Of a stretch of DNA of 64,000 nucleotides, positions 53,189-63,158 are shown piece after piece. The notes under the pieces are model-generated. The model was not told the origin of the DNA and searched no databases. It was given only the letters and a program-made list of their open reading frames with translations. The DNA comes from Pseudomonas putida (lineage in GTDB: Bacteria > Pseudomonadota > Gammaproteobacteria > Pseudomonadales > Pseudomonadaceae). The stretch lies in the NCBI RefSeq assembly GCF_001636055.1, contig NZ_CP011789.1, forward strand, positions 3,720,001-3,784,000, given 5' to 3'. The position numbers and the translations under genes were made by a program. Within the stretch, counting starts at the first letter, position 1. The number at the start of each line of letters is the position of its first letter.

Positions 53189-54688
53189 TCATTCGATCCG
53201 CGGATGCTGCTGCACCAACACTTTGCGCTTGGCCTCGAGCTCGGCGATCTGCTCGTCGATGTCCTCGATCTTCTGCTCGATGGTGTCGTGGTGCTCCTGC
53301 AGCAGTTCCTTGGCTTCTTCAAGGTCCGAGGCCGCAGGGGCCGCTCCGCGCAGGGGCTTGTTGGCTGTCTCTTTCATGGTCAACCCGGTGAGCAGGCCGA
53401 TCACGGCGATGACCATCAGGTAGTAGGCCGGCATGTACAGGTTGTCGGTGCTTTCCACCAACCAGGCGGCGATGGTCGGGGTGAGGCCGGCGATCAGCAC
53501 CGAGATGTTGAAGGCGCTGGCCAGCGCACTGTAGCGGATGTGAGTGGGGAACATCGCTGGCAAGGTCGAGGCCATCACGCCGATGAAGAAGTTCAGCAGC
53601 ACCGCCAGGATCAGCAGCCCGGCGAAGATCACCCCGAGGCTGCCGCTGTTGATCAGCATGAACGCCGGGATCGCCAGGACGAACAGGCCGACGCTGCCCA
53701 CCACGATGAAAGGACGACGCCCGACCTTGTCGCTGAGGAAGCCGATCACGGGCTGCACGAACAGCATGCCGACCATGATCGCAATGATGATCAGCACGCC
53801 GTGGTCTTCGCTGTAGTGCAGGTTGTGCGACAGATAGCTGGGCATGTAGGTGAGCAGCATGTAGTAGGTGACGTTGGTCGCGATCACCACACCGATGCAG
53901 GTCAGCAGGCTGCGCCAGTGCTTGGTGGCGACCTCCTTGAACGACACCTTCGGCCCCGAGGCCAGGCCTTCGCGGTCACCCTGCTCGAGCTTGTCGACAT
54001 GCTGCTGGAAGGCTGGCGTCTCCTCCAGGGCGTGGCGCAGGTAAAGGCCGATGATGCCCAGCGGCAGCGCGACGAGGAACGGCAGGCGCCAGCCCCAGTC
54101 GAGGAATTGCTCCTCACCGACGATGGCCGAGATCATCACCACCATGCCGGCACCGAGCACGAAGCCTGCGATCGAGCCGAAGTCCAGCCAACTGCCGAGG
54201 AAGCCGCGCTTGCGGTCAGGGGCGTATTCGGCGACGAAGATCGAGGCACCGGTGTATTCGCCGCCGACCGAGAAGCCCTGGGCCATCTTGGCCAGCAACA
54301 GCAGGATCGGCGCCCAGATGCCGATCGAGGCATAGGACGGTATCAGGCCGATGGCGAAGGTGCTCAGCGACATGATGACGATGGTCGCCGCCAGGACTTT
54401 CTGGCGGCCATAGCGGTCACCCAGGGCACCGAAGAACAGCCCCCCCAGCGGACGGATCAGGAAAGGGACCGAGAAGGTTGCCAGGGCCGCGATCATCTGC
54501 ACGCTGGGCGAGGCGTTGGGGAAGAACACCTTGCCCAACGCATAGGCGACGAAGCCGTAGACGCCGAAGTCGAACCACTCCATGGCGTTGCCGAGCGCTG
54601 CGGCAGTGATCGCCTTGCGCATCTTGGCGTCGTCAACGATGGTGATGTCTTTCAAGCCGATCGGCTTGACTCTCTTGCGTGATTTCAT
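53189..54688 (-). CDS. proP: Osmosensory proline/betaine:H+ symporter
   Basis: 499 residues, the same size as E. coli ProP (500). MFS metabolite:H+ symporter with 'LGNAMEWFDFGVYGFVAYALGKVFFP' in TM1. The C-terminal tail from about residue 455 ('DLEEAKELLQEHHDTIEQKI' onward) is a heptad-like coiled coil, as in osmosensing ProP. It imports proline, glycine betaine or ectoine under high osmolality. Confidence 0.88.
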   Translation of the reverse strand: MKSRKRVKPIGLKDITIVDDAKMRKAITAAALGNAMEWFDFGVYGFVAYALGKVFFPNASPSVQMIAALATFSVPFLIRPLGGLFFGALGDRYGRQKVLAATIVIMSLSTFAIGLIPSYASIGIWAPILLLLAKMAQGFSVGGEYTGASIFVAEYAPDRKRGFLGSWLDFGSIAGFVLGAGMVVMISAIVGEEQFLDWGWRLPFLVALPLGIIGLYLRHALEETPAFQQHVDKLEQGDREGLASGPKVSFKEVATKHWRSLLTCIGVVIATNVTYYMLLTYMPSYLSHNLHYSEDHGVLIIIAIMVGMLFVQPVIGFLSDKVGRRPFIVVGSVGLFVLAIPAFMLINSGSLGVIFAGLLILAVLLNFFIGVMASTLPAMFPTHIRYSALASAFNISVLIAGLTPTIAAWLVESTDNLYMPAYYLMVIAVIGLLTGLTMKETANKPLRGAAPAASDLEEAKELLQEHHDTIEQKIEDIDEQIAELEAKRKVLVQQHPRIE

Positions 54689-54894
54689 AAGTGCTTACTC
54701 TGTAGCTGACCTGTCGTGACAATCCGCTGTCCCCGGGGCAGATCGGGCGGGCGAACAGTTTTCGGCCACGCTGCCAAAGCAATAGTGGCAACGGGCCCTA
54801 TGGGGTCAGATACAAATGGACACTAAATAATTCCGCGCTTGATGATTTTTTCCTGAAGTCCGCTACGACAGAGGTGCGCCGGTACCGCGGCAGG

Positions 54895-56679
54895 TCACGG
54901 GTGCAAGCGCGGCGAATGTGCGAGCAATGTCTGGGTGTACCCCTGCTGAGGTCGCTCGAACACCGCGTCCACTGCGCCCTGCTCCACCACCCTGCCCCGA
55001 TTCAACACCAGCACCCGGTCGGCAATCGCACGCACCACCCCAAGGTCGTGGGTGACGAACAGCACGGTCAGCCCCTCGCCCTGCAAACGCCGCAGCAGCG
55101 CCAGGATCGACGCCTGTACCGACACATCCAGTGCCGAAGTGATCTCGTCGCACACCAGCAGCCGAGGCTCGCACACCAGCGCCCGGGCGATCGCCACGCG
55201 TTGGCGTTCGCCGCCCGAAAGGCTGTGCGGATACAGGCCGGCCACCCGTGCCGGCAGCGATACCCGCTCGAGCACCGCCTCGACCCGACGCCTGGCCTCG
55301 TCGCCGCGAATACCGAAAAAATGCGCCAACGGCGCGCTCAGGGTCTGCAACACCGTCTGCCGAGGATTCAACGCCCGGTAGGGGTTCTGGAAGATGTACT
55401 GGATCTGATGGCGCAACCCGGCATCACGCTGGCGGGCGGCAAAGGGCAGCGGCTGTCCGGCGTAGCGCAGGTGCCCCTGCACGTTCTCGCCAAGCCCGGC
55501 AATGGCCCGTGCCAGGCTGGTCTTGCCCGAGCCGGACTCACCGACCAACGCCAGGCACTCGCCCTGCCCCACTTGCAGCGCAACGTCGAACAGCACCTGG
55601 CGGTCGTAGGCCACGTCCAGACCCTGTACCTCGAGCAGCGGCGCCGCAGTGAGCGCTTCGAGGTGCCCCTCGCCCGCCGCGCTATCGATCAATACCAGCG
55701 GCTCTTGATGCGGCACCAGGCAGGCCACCTGCTGCTCGCGGCCCAGGCGCACCAGCGCGGGCTCCAGCACCCTGCATTGCGCCTGCCGCCGTGCACAACG
55801 GGGCGCGAAGGCACAACCCTCGGGCCTCTGCCCGGGTGCCGGGGCATGACCGCCGATGGCTTGCAGCGGCTGACGCCGGGCAACATCCGGGATCGCCCCG
55901 AGCAACGCACGCGTATAGGGATGGGCTGGCGCGGCGAACAACGCCTCGCGCGCGGCGATCTCGACCAGGCGCCCGGCATACATGACCATCACCCGGTCCA
56001 CCAGGTCGCGCACCACGGCCAGGTCATGGGTGACGTACAGCGCCGCCACGCCGTGGCTGCGGCACAGGTCTTTGAGGGTGCCGAGCACATGGGCCTGGGT
56101 AGTGACGTCCAGCGCCGTGGTCGGCTCGTCGAGCACGATCAAGCGCGGCCGCAGGACGAACGCCAGGGCCAGCATCACCCGTTGTTGCTGCCCGCCGGAC
56201 AGCTGGTGCGGGAAACGGCGCAGGAATGCGGCGTCAGACGGCAGCCCGACCTCCTCGAGCGTCGTGGCGATGCGCTGTTGCAGGGCCTCGCGGGCCAGGC
56301 GCGGCTGATGGGCCAGCACGGTTTCGCGTAGCAGCGCACCGATGCGCAGCGCCGGGTTCAAGGCCGTGGCCGGGTCCTGGGCAACATAGCCGACCAGCCC
56401 ACCACGAGCCAGGCGCAATGCCTCGCCTTCGAGCTCCAGCAGCGAGTGACCGGCGACCTCGACACGCCCGGCAACGATCCGCGCGCCCTGGCGGGCATGA
56501 CGCAGCAAGGCCGTCGCCAGGGTGGTCTTGCCCGAACCGGATTCGCCGACCAGCCCGACGATCTCCCCTGCCGCCAGGCTGAACGACACGCCCGACAGCA
56601 CCTCCACCCGGCCGGCCAGTTCCACCCGCAGTTCGCTGACCCGCAGCACTTCGGCGACGCTCTGCACGACCGCATTCAT
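54895..56679 (-). CDS. Fused dual ATPase of a peptide-type ABC transporter
   Basis: 594 residues from ATG 56679. Two complete ABC domains in one chain: Walker A 'GESGSGKTT' with signature 'LSGGQQQRV', then 'GESGSGKTS' with 'LSGGERQRV'. Between them lies the Cys-containing oligopeptide-transporter insert ('CAFAPRCARRQAQC'). It corresponds to DppD-DppF or OppD-OppF joined. Its ATG overlaps the stop of the upstream permease. It energises the transporter of the organosulfur operon. Confidence 0.9.
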   Translation of the reverse strand: MNAVVQSVAEVLRVSELRVELAGRVEVLSGVSFSLAAGEIVGLVGESGSGKTTLATALLRHARQGARIVAGRVEVAGHSLLELEGEALRLARGGLVGYVAQDPATALNPALRIGALLRETVLAHQPRLAREALQQRIATTLEEVGLPSDAAFLRRFPHQLSGGQQQRVMLALAFVLRPRLIVLDEPTTALDVTTQAHVLGTLKDLCRSHGVAALYVTHDLAVVRDLVDRVMVMYAGRLVEIAAREALFAAPAHPYTRALLGAIPDVARRQPLQAIGGHAPAPGQRPEGCAFAPRCARRQAQCRVLEPALVRLGREQQVACLVPHQEPLVLIDSAAGEGHLEALTAAPLLEVQGLDVAYDRQVLFDVALQVGQGECLALVGESGSGKTSLARAIAGLGENVQGHLRYAGQPLPFAARQRDAGLRHQIQYIFQNPYRALNPRQTVLQTLSAPLAHFFGIRGDEARRRVEAVLERVSLPARVAGLYPHSLSGGERQRVAIARALVCEPRLLVCDEITSALDVSVQASILALLRRLQGEGLTVLFVTHDLGVVRAIADRVLVLNRGRVVEQGAVDAVFERPQQGYTQTLLAHSPRLHP

Positions 56680-57503
56680 GGTTGTTTCTCCCCGATCCGC
56701 GCACTGGCGCGACCAATGCCTTCGGCCAGGATATTGGTGCCATAGGCGAACACCCCGATCAGCAACGCCGGGGCCAGCACGGCCCAGGGCTGCACCAGCA
56801 GGCCGGCCTGGTTCTCGTTGATCATCAGGCCCCAGTCGGCGGCCGGCGGTGCCACCCCGTATCCGAGAAAACCCAGGCCCGAGAGCATGCCCACGGCCCA
56901 GGTCAGCATGTTGCCGAAATGCACCAGCAGCGGCGTGAGAATGTTCGGCAGGATCTCCCTGAACAGGATGCGCCAGCGCGAATAGCCCATCATCTGCGCC
57001 GCCTCGACGAACTCCTGCCCGGCCACCGCCACCGCGCTGCCGCGCGCCAGGCGGATCACCCCAGGGGTGAAGGCGATGGCCACGGTGAGCACGATCAGCC
57101 AAGGCGCACGCCCCAGCATCGACACGATCAGCAGCACCAGGATCAGGTCGGGAAATGCCAGCGAAACATCCGCCGCCCAACTGATCGCCTGGTCCAGGCG
57201 TCGCCGCGAAAAACCCGCCAACAGGCCCAGGCTGCCACCGGCCAGCAGCGCGAGGGTCGCAGCCGCCACTGACATCCACAGGACCGACAGCCCGCCGCTG
57301 AGCAGCCGCGAGAGCAAGTCATGCCCCAGGAAATCATGGCCCAGCGGCGCACCGGCCGCCGGTGGGCCGTACACCGGACCGACCATGGCCGTCGGTGCAT
57401 GCGGTGCGAGCCAGGGGCCCAGCAGCGCCAACCCGGCCACCAGCAAAGTGATGAAGGCACCACGGCGGATCTGCCGATCGGCATGCCAAGGGGTATCAAT
57501 CAT
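56676..57503 (-). CDS. ABC permease, DppC/GsiD-like
   Basis: 275 residues, about six membrane segments. The EAA region 'EAAQMMGYSRWRILFREILPNIL' and the N-terminal 'GPLVGPVYGPPAAGAPLGHDFLGHDLLSRL'-type loop are typical of the second permease of peptide/nickel transporters. It overlaps both neighbours by a few bases. Confidence 0.87.
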   Translation of the reverse strand: MIDTPWHADRQIRRGAFITLLVAGLALLGPWLAPHAPTAMVGPVYGPPAAGAPLGHDFLGHDLLSRLLSGGLSVLWMSVAAATLALLAGGSLGLLAGFSRRRLDQAISWAADVSLAFPDLILVLLIVSMLGRAPWLIVLTVAIAFTPGVIRLARGSAVAVAGQEFVEAAQMMGYSRWRILFREILPNILTPLLVHFGNMLTWAVGMLSGLGFLGYGVAPPAADWGLMINENQAGLLVQPWAVLAPALLIGVFAYGTNILAEGIGRASARIGEKQP

Positions 57504-58575
57504 GGTTCGCCTCCTGGGCAGGTACGCTGCGCGAGCGGCGCCACCAGGGCAGGATGCCGCGGCGGTTGCGCCGGATCATCCGCACCCGGCGCGCGGTACG
57601 CAGCTTGGGGGTCAGCAGCACGGTGAGGAGGTCCGCGAGCAGGTTGATCAGCACCACCGCCAAGGTGATGACCAGCACGATGCCCTGGATCATCGGCAGG
57701 TCGCGCATCTGGATCGCCGCATTGAGTGCCGTGCCGATACCGGGATAGCTGAAGATCACCTCGGCCAGCAGCGCACCGCCAACCAGGGTGCGCAGGGTCA
57801 GGGCCACGCCCTGGATCGCTGGGGTCAGCGCGTTGGGCAAGGTATGCCGCCAGACGATGCGCCGCTCGGGAATGCCGCGCAGGCGCGCAGCGATCACATA
57901 GTCCGACTCCAGCGCTTCGATCATCGCGGCACGCACCATGCGTGTCAGGTAGGGCAAGGCCGAAAGCCCCAGGGCAATGACCGGCAGCACCAGGTACTGC
58001 AGTTGCACCCACAATGGCCGCTGCGGATCGAGGATCGACACTGCCGGCAGCCAGCCCATGCCGGGCATGGAGAACAGCAGCACCAGGCCGATGGCCAGGA
58101 GAAACCCGGGCGTGGCCTTGAACAGGATCAGCGCCGACAGGCCGAAGCGGTCCAGGCGGCTGTCGCGCCGCAGCGCCAGGGCCACGCCCAGCAGCAGCGC
58201 CAGCGGCACCACCAGCGCGAGCACACCGGCCAACAGCGCCAGGGTGTGGCCGAGGCGGCCGAACAACAGGTCGGCCACCGGCACCTGGGAATCCAGCGAA
58301 ATGCCCAGGTCGCCGCGTAGCGCGGCGCCGAGCCAGCGCAGGTATTGCACCAGGATCGGCTGGTCCAGCCCCAGTTGCCGCTGCAGGGTGAGGATGCTTT
58401 CCAGTGGCGCGTCCGGGCCGAGGATCACCCGCGCCGGGTCCGAAGGCAGCGCCTGGGTGGCAATGAACACCACCAGGCTGATGACCCAGGCGGTGAGCAG
58501 GCCGTAGCCCAGGCGGCCGATGAACCACGACAGCCAGGCCGGCGTGCGCGGTGTGCAGTGATGAGGATCAGGCAT
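57496..58575 (-). CDS. ABC permease, DppB/GsiC-like
   Basis: 359 residues. The N-terminal 'FIATQALPSDPARVILGPDAPLESI' segment and the EAA loop 'EALESDYVIAARLRGIPERRIVWRHTLPNAL' are standard for DppB-type permeases. It has an Arg-rich C-terminal tail. It overlaps the binding-protein stop upstream and the next permease downstream. Confidence 0.87.
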   Translation of the reverse strand: MPDPHHCTPRTPAWLSWFIGRLGYGLLTAWVISLVVFIATQALPSDPARVILGPDAPLESILTLQRQLGLDQPILVQYLRWLGAALRGDLGISLDSQVPVADLLFGRLGHTLALLAGVLALVVPLALLLGVALALRRDSRLDRFGLSALILFKATPGFLLAIGLVLLFSMPGMGWLPAVSILDPQRPLWVQLQYLVLPVIALGLSALPYLTRMVRAAMIEALESDYVIAARLRGIPERRIVWRHTLPNALTPAIQGVALTLRTLVGGALLAEVIFSYPGIGTALNAAIQMRDLPMIQGIVLVITLAVVLINLLADLLTVLLTPKLRTARRVRMIRRNRRGILPWWRRSRSVPAQEANHD

Positions 58576-60136
58576 GGTTCAACCACAACTCGTCGAAGCG
58601 CCAGGAGGCGAAGGTGGTCTGCTCCGGAGTGAGCCCGCCGACCTGTGCGCTGGCGGCATCGAGCACATCACTGAAGCCCCAGATCAGCAGGCCACCGCGT
58701 GCGTGCTGGATCGCCTGGGCCTCGTGGACCAGGGCCTTGCGTCGGGCAAGGTCGGGCTGGGCCAAGGCCTGCCCGAACAGTTCGCTGAAGCGCGGATCGT
58801 GAAAGTTGCTGCGGTTGTAGATCGCCTGCGGCGCATCGTTGTGCAGCGCCGAGGCCAGAAAACCGCGCGCTGGCGTCGAGCCTGGCGACAGTTGCCAGTG
58901 CTCGCGCTGCGGCCCATTGAACACCGAGCCATCGACCTGGGTGACCTTGACCTGAACCCCCGCCTTCTGCGCCTGCTGCGCGAACACCAAGGCGGCATTC
59001 ACCCCAGAGCCTGCAGGCGTGGTCAGCTCAAGGCGCAGGTCGCTGTGGCCGGCCTGGCGCAGCAGTGCGCGGGCCTGATCCAGATCGTAAGGGCGCTGGG
59101 GCAGATCATGGTTGTAGGTAGGATCGTGCGGCGCATACAGATCGTTGGCCACCCGACCGAAGCCGTTGAGCCCACGGGCCACCAGTTCCTGACGATCGGC
59201 GAGCAAGCGCAGAGCCTGGCGCACACGCACATCCTGCAACGGCGCCTTGGCCAGGTTGAGGTTGAAGCCACTGAACGAGGTGGTGGGCGACACATACAGG
59301 CGCAGGCGCGGGTCGGCCTTGAGCAATGCACTGTGTTCGGCCTGCACGCCGCTGGCGACGTCGATCTGCCCGGCGCGCAGCGCGGCGGCGCGCGAGACCT
59401 GGTCCTTGAATTCGATGATCTCCAGTTCATCGGTGTAGGGGCGCTCGGGCTTGTAGTAGTTCTCGAAGCGGGTGTAGAGCGAGCGTTGCCCGGGGATGAA
59501 GCTCTTGAGCCGATAGGGCCCGGCGCCCACCGGGTTGGTGACCGGGTGATAGTCGGTGGGCACGATGCCGCCAAAGCTGATCAGGGTTTCATCCAGCGGG
59601 TAGAAGCTCTGGCCGCCCTTGAAACGGATTTCAAGGGTGCGATCGTCGACCTTGCGCAGGGCATCGCGGTCGATGGCACCGACCAGCCCGGCATAGGGCG
59701 AGGCCAGCTTCGGGTCGGTCAGGCGCAGGATCGAGAACAGCATGTCGTCGGCGGTGATGCTCTTGCCGTGGTGGAACTCCAGCCCCGGCTTCAGGCGGAT
59801 GGTCCAGACACTGGCATCGCGGTTGGGCTCGGCGAACTCGGCCAGGGCCAGGCGCGTGCTGACATCGGGGTTCCATTCCCAGAACTTGGCATAGAGCGCC
59901 CAGCCGCGAATGATTCCGCCGCCCACCGGCTTGTGGGCGTCGAGGTTGCCTGCCTGGTCACCGTCGATGATCCCGACCCGCAGCCGACCGCCGCGTACCG
60001 GCGTCCCCGGCAGTGCACCACCGATCGCCGCTGGCTGGCCGGCATCGCAGCCACCGAGCAGGCTGCCGCCAAGCAACAGGCCACCACCGACCGCCAGGCT
60101 GTTGCCGAGAAAGACCCGGCGGGAAAACTCAGTCAT
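58568..60136 (-). CDS. Peptide-type ABC substrate-binding lipoprotein, Tat exported
   Basis: 522 residues from ATG 60136. The N-terminus has a twin-arginine motif ('FSRRVFLG') and a lipobox ending in Cys30 ('LLGGC'), so a Tat-exported lipoprotein is likely. SBP_bac_5 features follow: 'WTIRLKPGLEFHHGKSITADDMLFSI', 'GAGPYRLKSFIPGQ'. Placed among sulfur enzymes, it more likely binds an organosulfur compound than a peptide. Confidence 0.87.
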   Translation of the reverse strand: MTEFSRRVFLGNSLAVGGGLLLGGSLLGGCDAGQPAAIGGALPGTPVRGGRLRVGIIDGDQAGNLDAHKPVGGGIIRGWALYAKFWEWNPDVSTRLALAEFAEPNRDASVWTIRLKPGLEFHHGKSITADDMLFSILRLTDPKLASPYAGLVGAIDRDALRKVDDRTLEIRFKGGQSFYPLDETLISFGGIVPTDYHPVTNPVGAGPYRLKSFIPGQRSLYTRFENYYKPERPYTDELEIIEFKDQVSRAAALRAGQIDVASGVQAEHSALLKADPRLRLYVSPTTSFSGFNLNLAKAPLQDVRVRQALRLLADRQELVARGLNGFGRVANDLYAPHDPTYNHDLPQRPYDLDQARALLRQAGHSDLRLELTTPAGSGVNAALVFAQQAQKAGVQVKVTQVDGSVFNGPQREHWQLSPGSTPARGFLASALHNDAPQAIYNRSNFHDPRFSELFGQALAQPDLARRKALVHEAQAIQHARGGLLIWGFSDVLDAASAQVGGLTPEQTTFASWRFDELWLNHA

Positions 60137-60146
60137 CGCTCGGTCC

Positions 60147-61334
60147 TCATGCCGGTTGCGCCACCGGCGCCTGGCGTGCGGCGCCCAGGCGCGGCACTTC
60201 GAAGCCGTGGTCCAGGTCCAGCAACGGGAACAGCAGGTCGGCGACCCGCTGCGCTTCATCGATCAGCGGGAAGCCGGAAAGGATGAAGGCCGATGTGCCG
60301 TGCGCCTCGTACTCGCGGATACGCTCGGCGACCTGCTCGGCGCTGCCCACCAGGTACGTGCCGGCCGCTGGGCCAAGAATGTTGAAGCCGAACAGACTCG
60401 GTCCGAGCCAGACGTTGGGATGAATCTCCAGTTCCCGCGCGCTCGGCAGGCGCCCGGCACGAATGCTGTCGAGGTTGCGCTGGATGCGTGGGTCGTCACT
60501 GACGAAGCTTTCCAGGGTCTGCCCCGGCGGTTGCTGGCGCTCGATGGAAGCCCGCGCGGTGGCCAGCGACGTGCGTTGCAGCAGGCGTTCGGCGTGGGCC
60601 CAGGCCTCTTCCTCGGTTTCGCGCACGATCACTTGCAGGCGCGTGCCATAAGTGAGTTCGCGGCCGATCTTCGCCGCTTCGGCGGCAACGCGGCGGAACT
60701 TGTCCCCCAATCGTTGCGGGGTATCGGCAAAGCTCAGGTAGACGTCGAGCAATTGCACCGAATGGGCCACCCCCGGCGCCGAGGTGCCAGCGCCCCACAG
60801 CGGGATGCCCGGTTTCTGCTTGGGTGGGTGCCAGCCGCCCAACGGGTGGCTGGCCGCTGCCGGCGAGCGCGGCGAGAGCTGGACGTAACGCCCTTGGTAG
60901 CCTGCCGTTTCGCCTGCATAGAAACCCTGGAACGCGCGCCAGTACTCCAGGCTGAAGTCGTAGCGCTCATCGTGCGGGTAATGCACACCCAAGGCCGCCA
61001 GGCCCGCATCGTTGCCGTTGACCACATTGAACAGCAGTCGGCCATTGGAGAACTGGTCGAAGGTCAGCGCCCACTTGGCCAGCACCGCAGGCGACAGCTC
61101 GCCGGGGTGCTGGGCCACCAGGAAACGCAAGCGCTCGGTGGCATCGATCAGCGCGGCCGACACCGCCAGGCTTTCGTTCGGGCTCGAGCCCAGCAGCGCG
61201 CCATAGTAGCCAAGGCGGTCGGCCGCCACGGCCAGTTGCTTGAGGTGTTGGAAATCGGTGTTCCAGCGCCCCTGGGGCTCCCAGGGATAGGGGCCGTCGG
61301 GGGTGGTGAGGTACCAGAGGATCTTGACCGCCAT
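60147..61334 (-). CDS. LLM-class flavin-dependent monooxygenase, SsuD-like
   Basis: 395 residues. 'DFQHLKQLAVAADRLGYYGALLG' and 'FDQFSNGRLLFNVVNG' plus 'PHDERYDFSLEYWRAF' place it in the alkanesulfonate monooxygenase / DszA-like group of the bacterial luciferase family. With FMNH2 and O2 it would oxygenate and cleave a C-S bond. No flavin reductase is in the operon, so one must be supplied from elsewhere. 10 bp from the binding-protein start. Confidence 0.88.
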   Translation of the reverse strand: MAVKILWYLTTPDGPYPWEPQGRWNTDFQHLKQLAVAADRLGYYGALLGSSPNESLAVSAALIDATERLRFLVAQHPGELSPAVLAKWALTFDQFSNGRLLFNVVNGNDAGLAALGVHYPHDERYDFSLEYWRAFQGFYAGETAGYQGRYVQLSPRSPAAASHPLGGWHPPKQKPGIPLWGAGTSAPGVAHSVQLLDVYLSFADTPQRLGDKFRRVAAEAAKIGRELTYGTRLQVIVRETEEEAWAHAERLLQRTSLATARASIERQQPPGQTLESFVSDDPRIQRNLDSIRAGRLPSARELEIHPNVWLGPSLFGFNILGPAAGTYLVGSAEQVAERIREYEAHGTSAFILSGFPLIDEAQRVADLLFPLLDLDHGFEVPRLGAARQAPVAQPA

Positions 61335-61364
61335 GGGCGTGCTCCTTGCGAGAAATTGAACGGC

Positions 61365-62087
61365 TCAGTTGCGACGGTCGATGCCCGGCACCAGGCCCAG
61401 CTCGGTGGCGCGCTCGTACAGGCCGCTCATCTTCCATTGCTGGGTCAGCACCCCTGGCCCATAGGGGCGCGAGCCACCGAGCGCGTCGGCCAGCAACTGG
61501 ATCTGCGCGCCCTCCTCCAGCAGCAGGATGAACTCGGCGGTGGCGCGCAGGCCCTGCTTGCCCCATACCGTAGCGCCGCCGTTGGCCTCCAGGATCGCCA
61601 GGTTGAAGGGGTTCTCGGCGATCTTGTCGAGGATGAAGTCCACCTCGGCCTGGCGTCGGTCGATGTAGACCGGCAGCTCGCGGGCCAACTGGTAGCGCTG
61701 CACCGGCACGTAGTGGAACGGCAAGGTGCGGTGGGTCTGGGCCCAGGCGCCGAGGTAGGGGCTGTGCACATGGGACACGGTGGTGACATCGGCGTGGGTC
61801 TGGAACAGCTTGGTGTAGCGGCCCAGCCCGCCCTTGGCCTTGCCGCGCACCACATTGCCGGCGAAGTCGCTGACACTGGCCTGCAGCGGCTGGTGGCGCT
61901 TCCACGGCCCGCCATAGTTCACCGATACCAGCAGCTCCTGGCCAGGCACCCGCTCGATGAAGCCGACGGTGCCATTGGCGGTGATGGTGTGGGTTTCACG
62001 AAACACGGTGAAGGCCGCTTCGGCCTCGGCCACCACTTGGTCGACGAAGGTGTCCAGGTCGATTTGCTCGTTGATCAGTACGGTCAT
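61365..62087 (-). CDS. Class II aldolase/adducin-family protein
   Basis: 240 residues. The family's metal-binding His pair is visible in 'SHVHSPYLGAW'; the N-terminal 'DVTTV' precedes it. Members cleave or epimerise sugar phosphates or act as decarboxylases/aldolases. In a sulfur operon it may process the carbon remnant of the substrate. 30 bp from the monooxygenase start; good ribosome binding site. Confidence 0.8.
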   Translation of the reverse strand: MTVLINEQIDLDTFVDQVVAEAEAAFTVFRETHTITANGTVGFIERVPGQELLVSVNYGGPWKRHQPLQASVSDFAGNVVRGKAKGGLGRYTKLFQTHADVTTVSHVHSPYLGAWAQTHRTLPFHYVPVQRYQLARELPVYIDRRQAEVDFILDKIAENPFNLAILEANGGATVWGKQGLRATAEFILLLEEGAQIQLLADALGGSRPYGPGVLTQQWKMSGLYERATELGLVPGIDRRN

Positions 62088-62102
62088 CTCAGGTCTCCGG
62101 TA

Positions 62103-63158
62103 TCAGGCGCGGCGCTGGGCCAGCAATTCATGGGCAGCTTGCAGGGGGCGATGGTCGACCCAGTCGGCGAGGTCGAAGTCGCGTTCGAGGAAGCCATGCA
62201 GATTGAGAAAGGTCTTCTGCACGTCCAGGTAGTGCAGGCGTTGCGCCGAGAGGTCCGGCGCCAGGGTGGTGTGGAAATCGCCGCGGTACGCCTCGGCCAC
62301 GCCCTGGCTGCCGGCGCGGGTTTCCTCCTCGAGAATGGCGTTGAGCGCATCGCGGTTGCCTGCAGCCCATTGGGCGGCACGCAGGGTCTGAGCGAGAAAG
62401 CGCACCACCAGATCGAAGTGATCGTCGAGCAGGCTCTGGTGCACGGTGATCGGCCTTGGCGTGCCGTTGTTGATGCGGTGGCGCGGATCAGGCAGTGCGT
62501 CGAGGTCGACACCGACTACCAGGCCCAGGCGCCGCGCGGCATCGGCGGCGGCTGCGCCCTTGACGTACACCGCATCCACCTCGCCGCGGGCCAGGTAATC
62601 AAGGCCCGACCACAGGCGCTGCAGGCCCAGTTGCGGAGTTTCGGCTCGAGTCTGGTCGAGCAGCGCCACCTCTTTGAGGTGCACGTCGTCCAGGCTCAGG
62701 CCGGCCGAGGCCAGGGCTCCCTTGTAGCCATGCAGGCTCATGGCCCGCGCGATGCTGCCGGGGCGGTTGTCGCCCCAGGCCGGCAGTGCCAGGCGCTTGC
62801 CGCGCAGGTCGGCGGCGCTGCGAATGCCCGAGTCGGGGCGTACCAGGATGGTCTGCCATTCCTCGATCCAGGTCAGGCCGATCAGCCGGCTCGGCGCACC
62901 GGCAGCACGGGCCGCCAGCGCCGGCAGGTTGCCGCCTTCGCGAAACAGCCCAGGGAGTTGGTGATCATAGTGATGCTGGCCGAGCTGACGGGCCTCCTGC
63001 AGGGTTTCCACCGGCAGGCCGTCGGCGGCGAATTCTTCGTTTAGCCAGCCGAGCTTGTAGGCGATACCCGAAGCGGTCGGGACGGGGCAGCGCGTGAACC
63101 AGATGCGCTCCAGACGCGTGTCGGCGGCTGGCAGTACAGGGGCAGTGGCGAGGGTCAT
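62103..63158 (-). CDS. DszB-like desulfinase / sulfonate-binding-protein fold
   Basis: 351 residues from ATG 63158, no signal peptide. The start 'WFTRCPVPTASGIAYKLGWL' closely resembles DszB, the sulfinate desulfinase of the 4S pathway. The DszB catalytic residues Cys27, His60 and Arg70 have counterparts at Cys24, His63 (in 'QHHYDHQL') and Arg73 (in 'FREGGNLPAL'), with the same 10-residue His-Arg spacing. The rest has the SBP fold ('DSGIRSAADLRGKRLALP'). A cytosolic enzyme that removes sulfite from a sulfinate fits better than a transport role. Confidence 0.78.
   Translation of the reverse strand: MTLATAPVLPAADTRLERIWFTRCPVPTASGIAYKLGWLNEEFAADGLPVETLQEARQLGQHHYDHQLPGLFREGGNLPALAARAAGAPSRLIGLTWIEEWQTILVRPDSGIRSAADLRGKRLALPAWGDNRPGSIARAMSLHGYKGALASAGLSLDDVHLKEVALLDQTRAETPQLGLQRLWSGLDYLARGEVDAVYVKGAAAADAARRLGLVVGVDLDALPDPRHRINNGTPRPITVHQSLLDDHFDLVVRFLAQTLRAAQWAAGNRDALNAILEEETRAGSQGVAEAYRGDFHTTLAPDLSAQRLHYLDVQKTFLNLHGFLERDFDLADWVDHRPLQAAHELLAQRRA

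Noticed and set aside
59910..63044. 1044-codon open frame antisense to the organosulfur operon
   Set aside because: It spans four well-supported minus-strand genes and their junctions, and has no recognisable domain.
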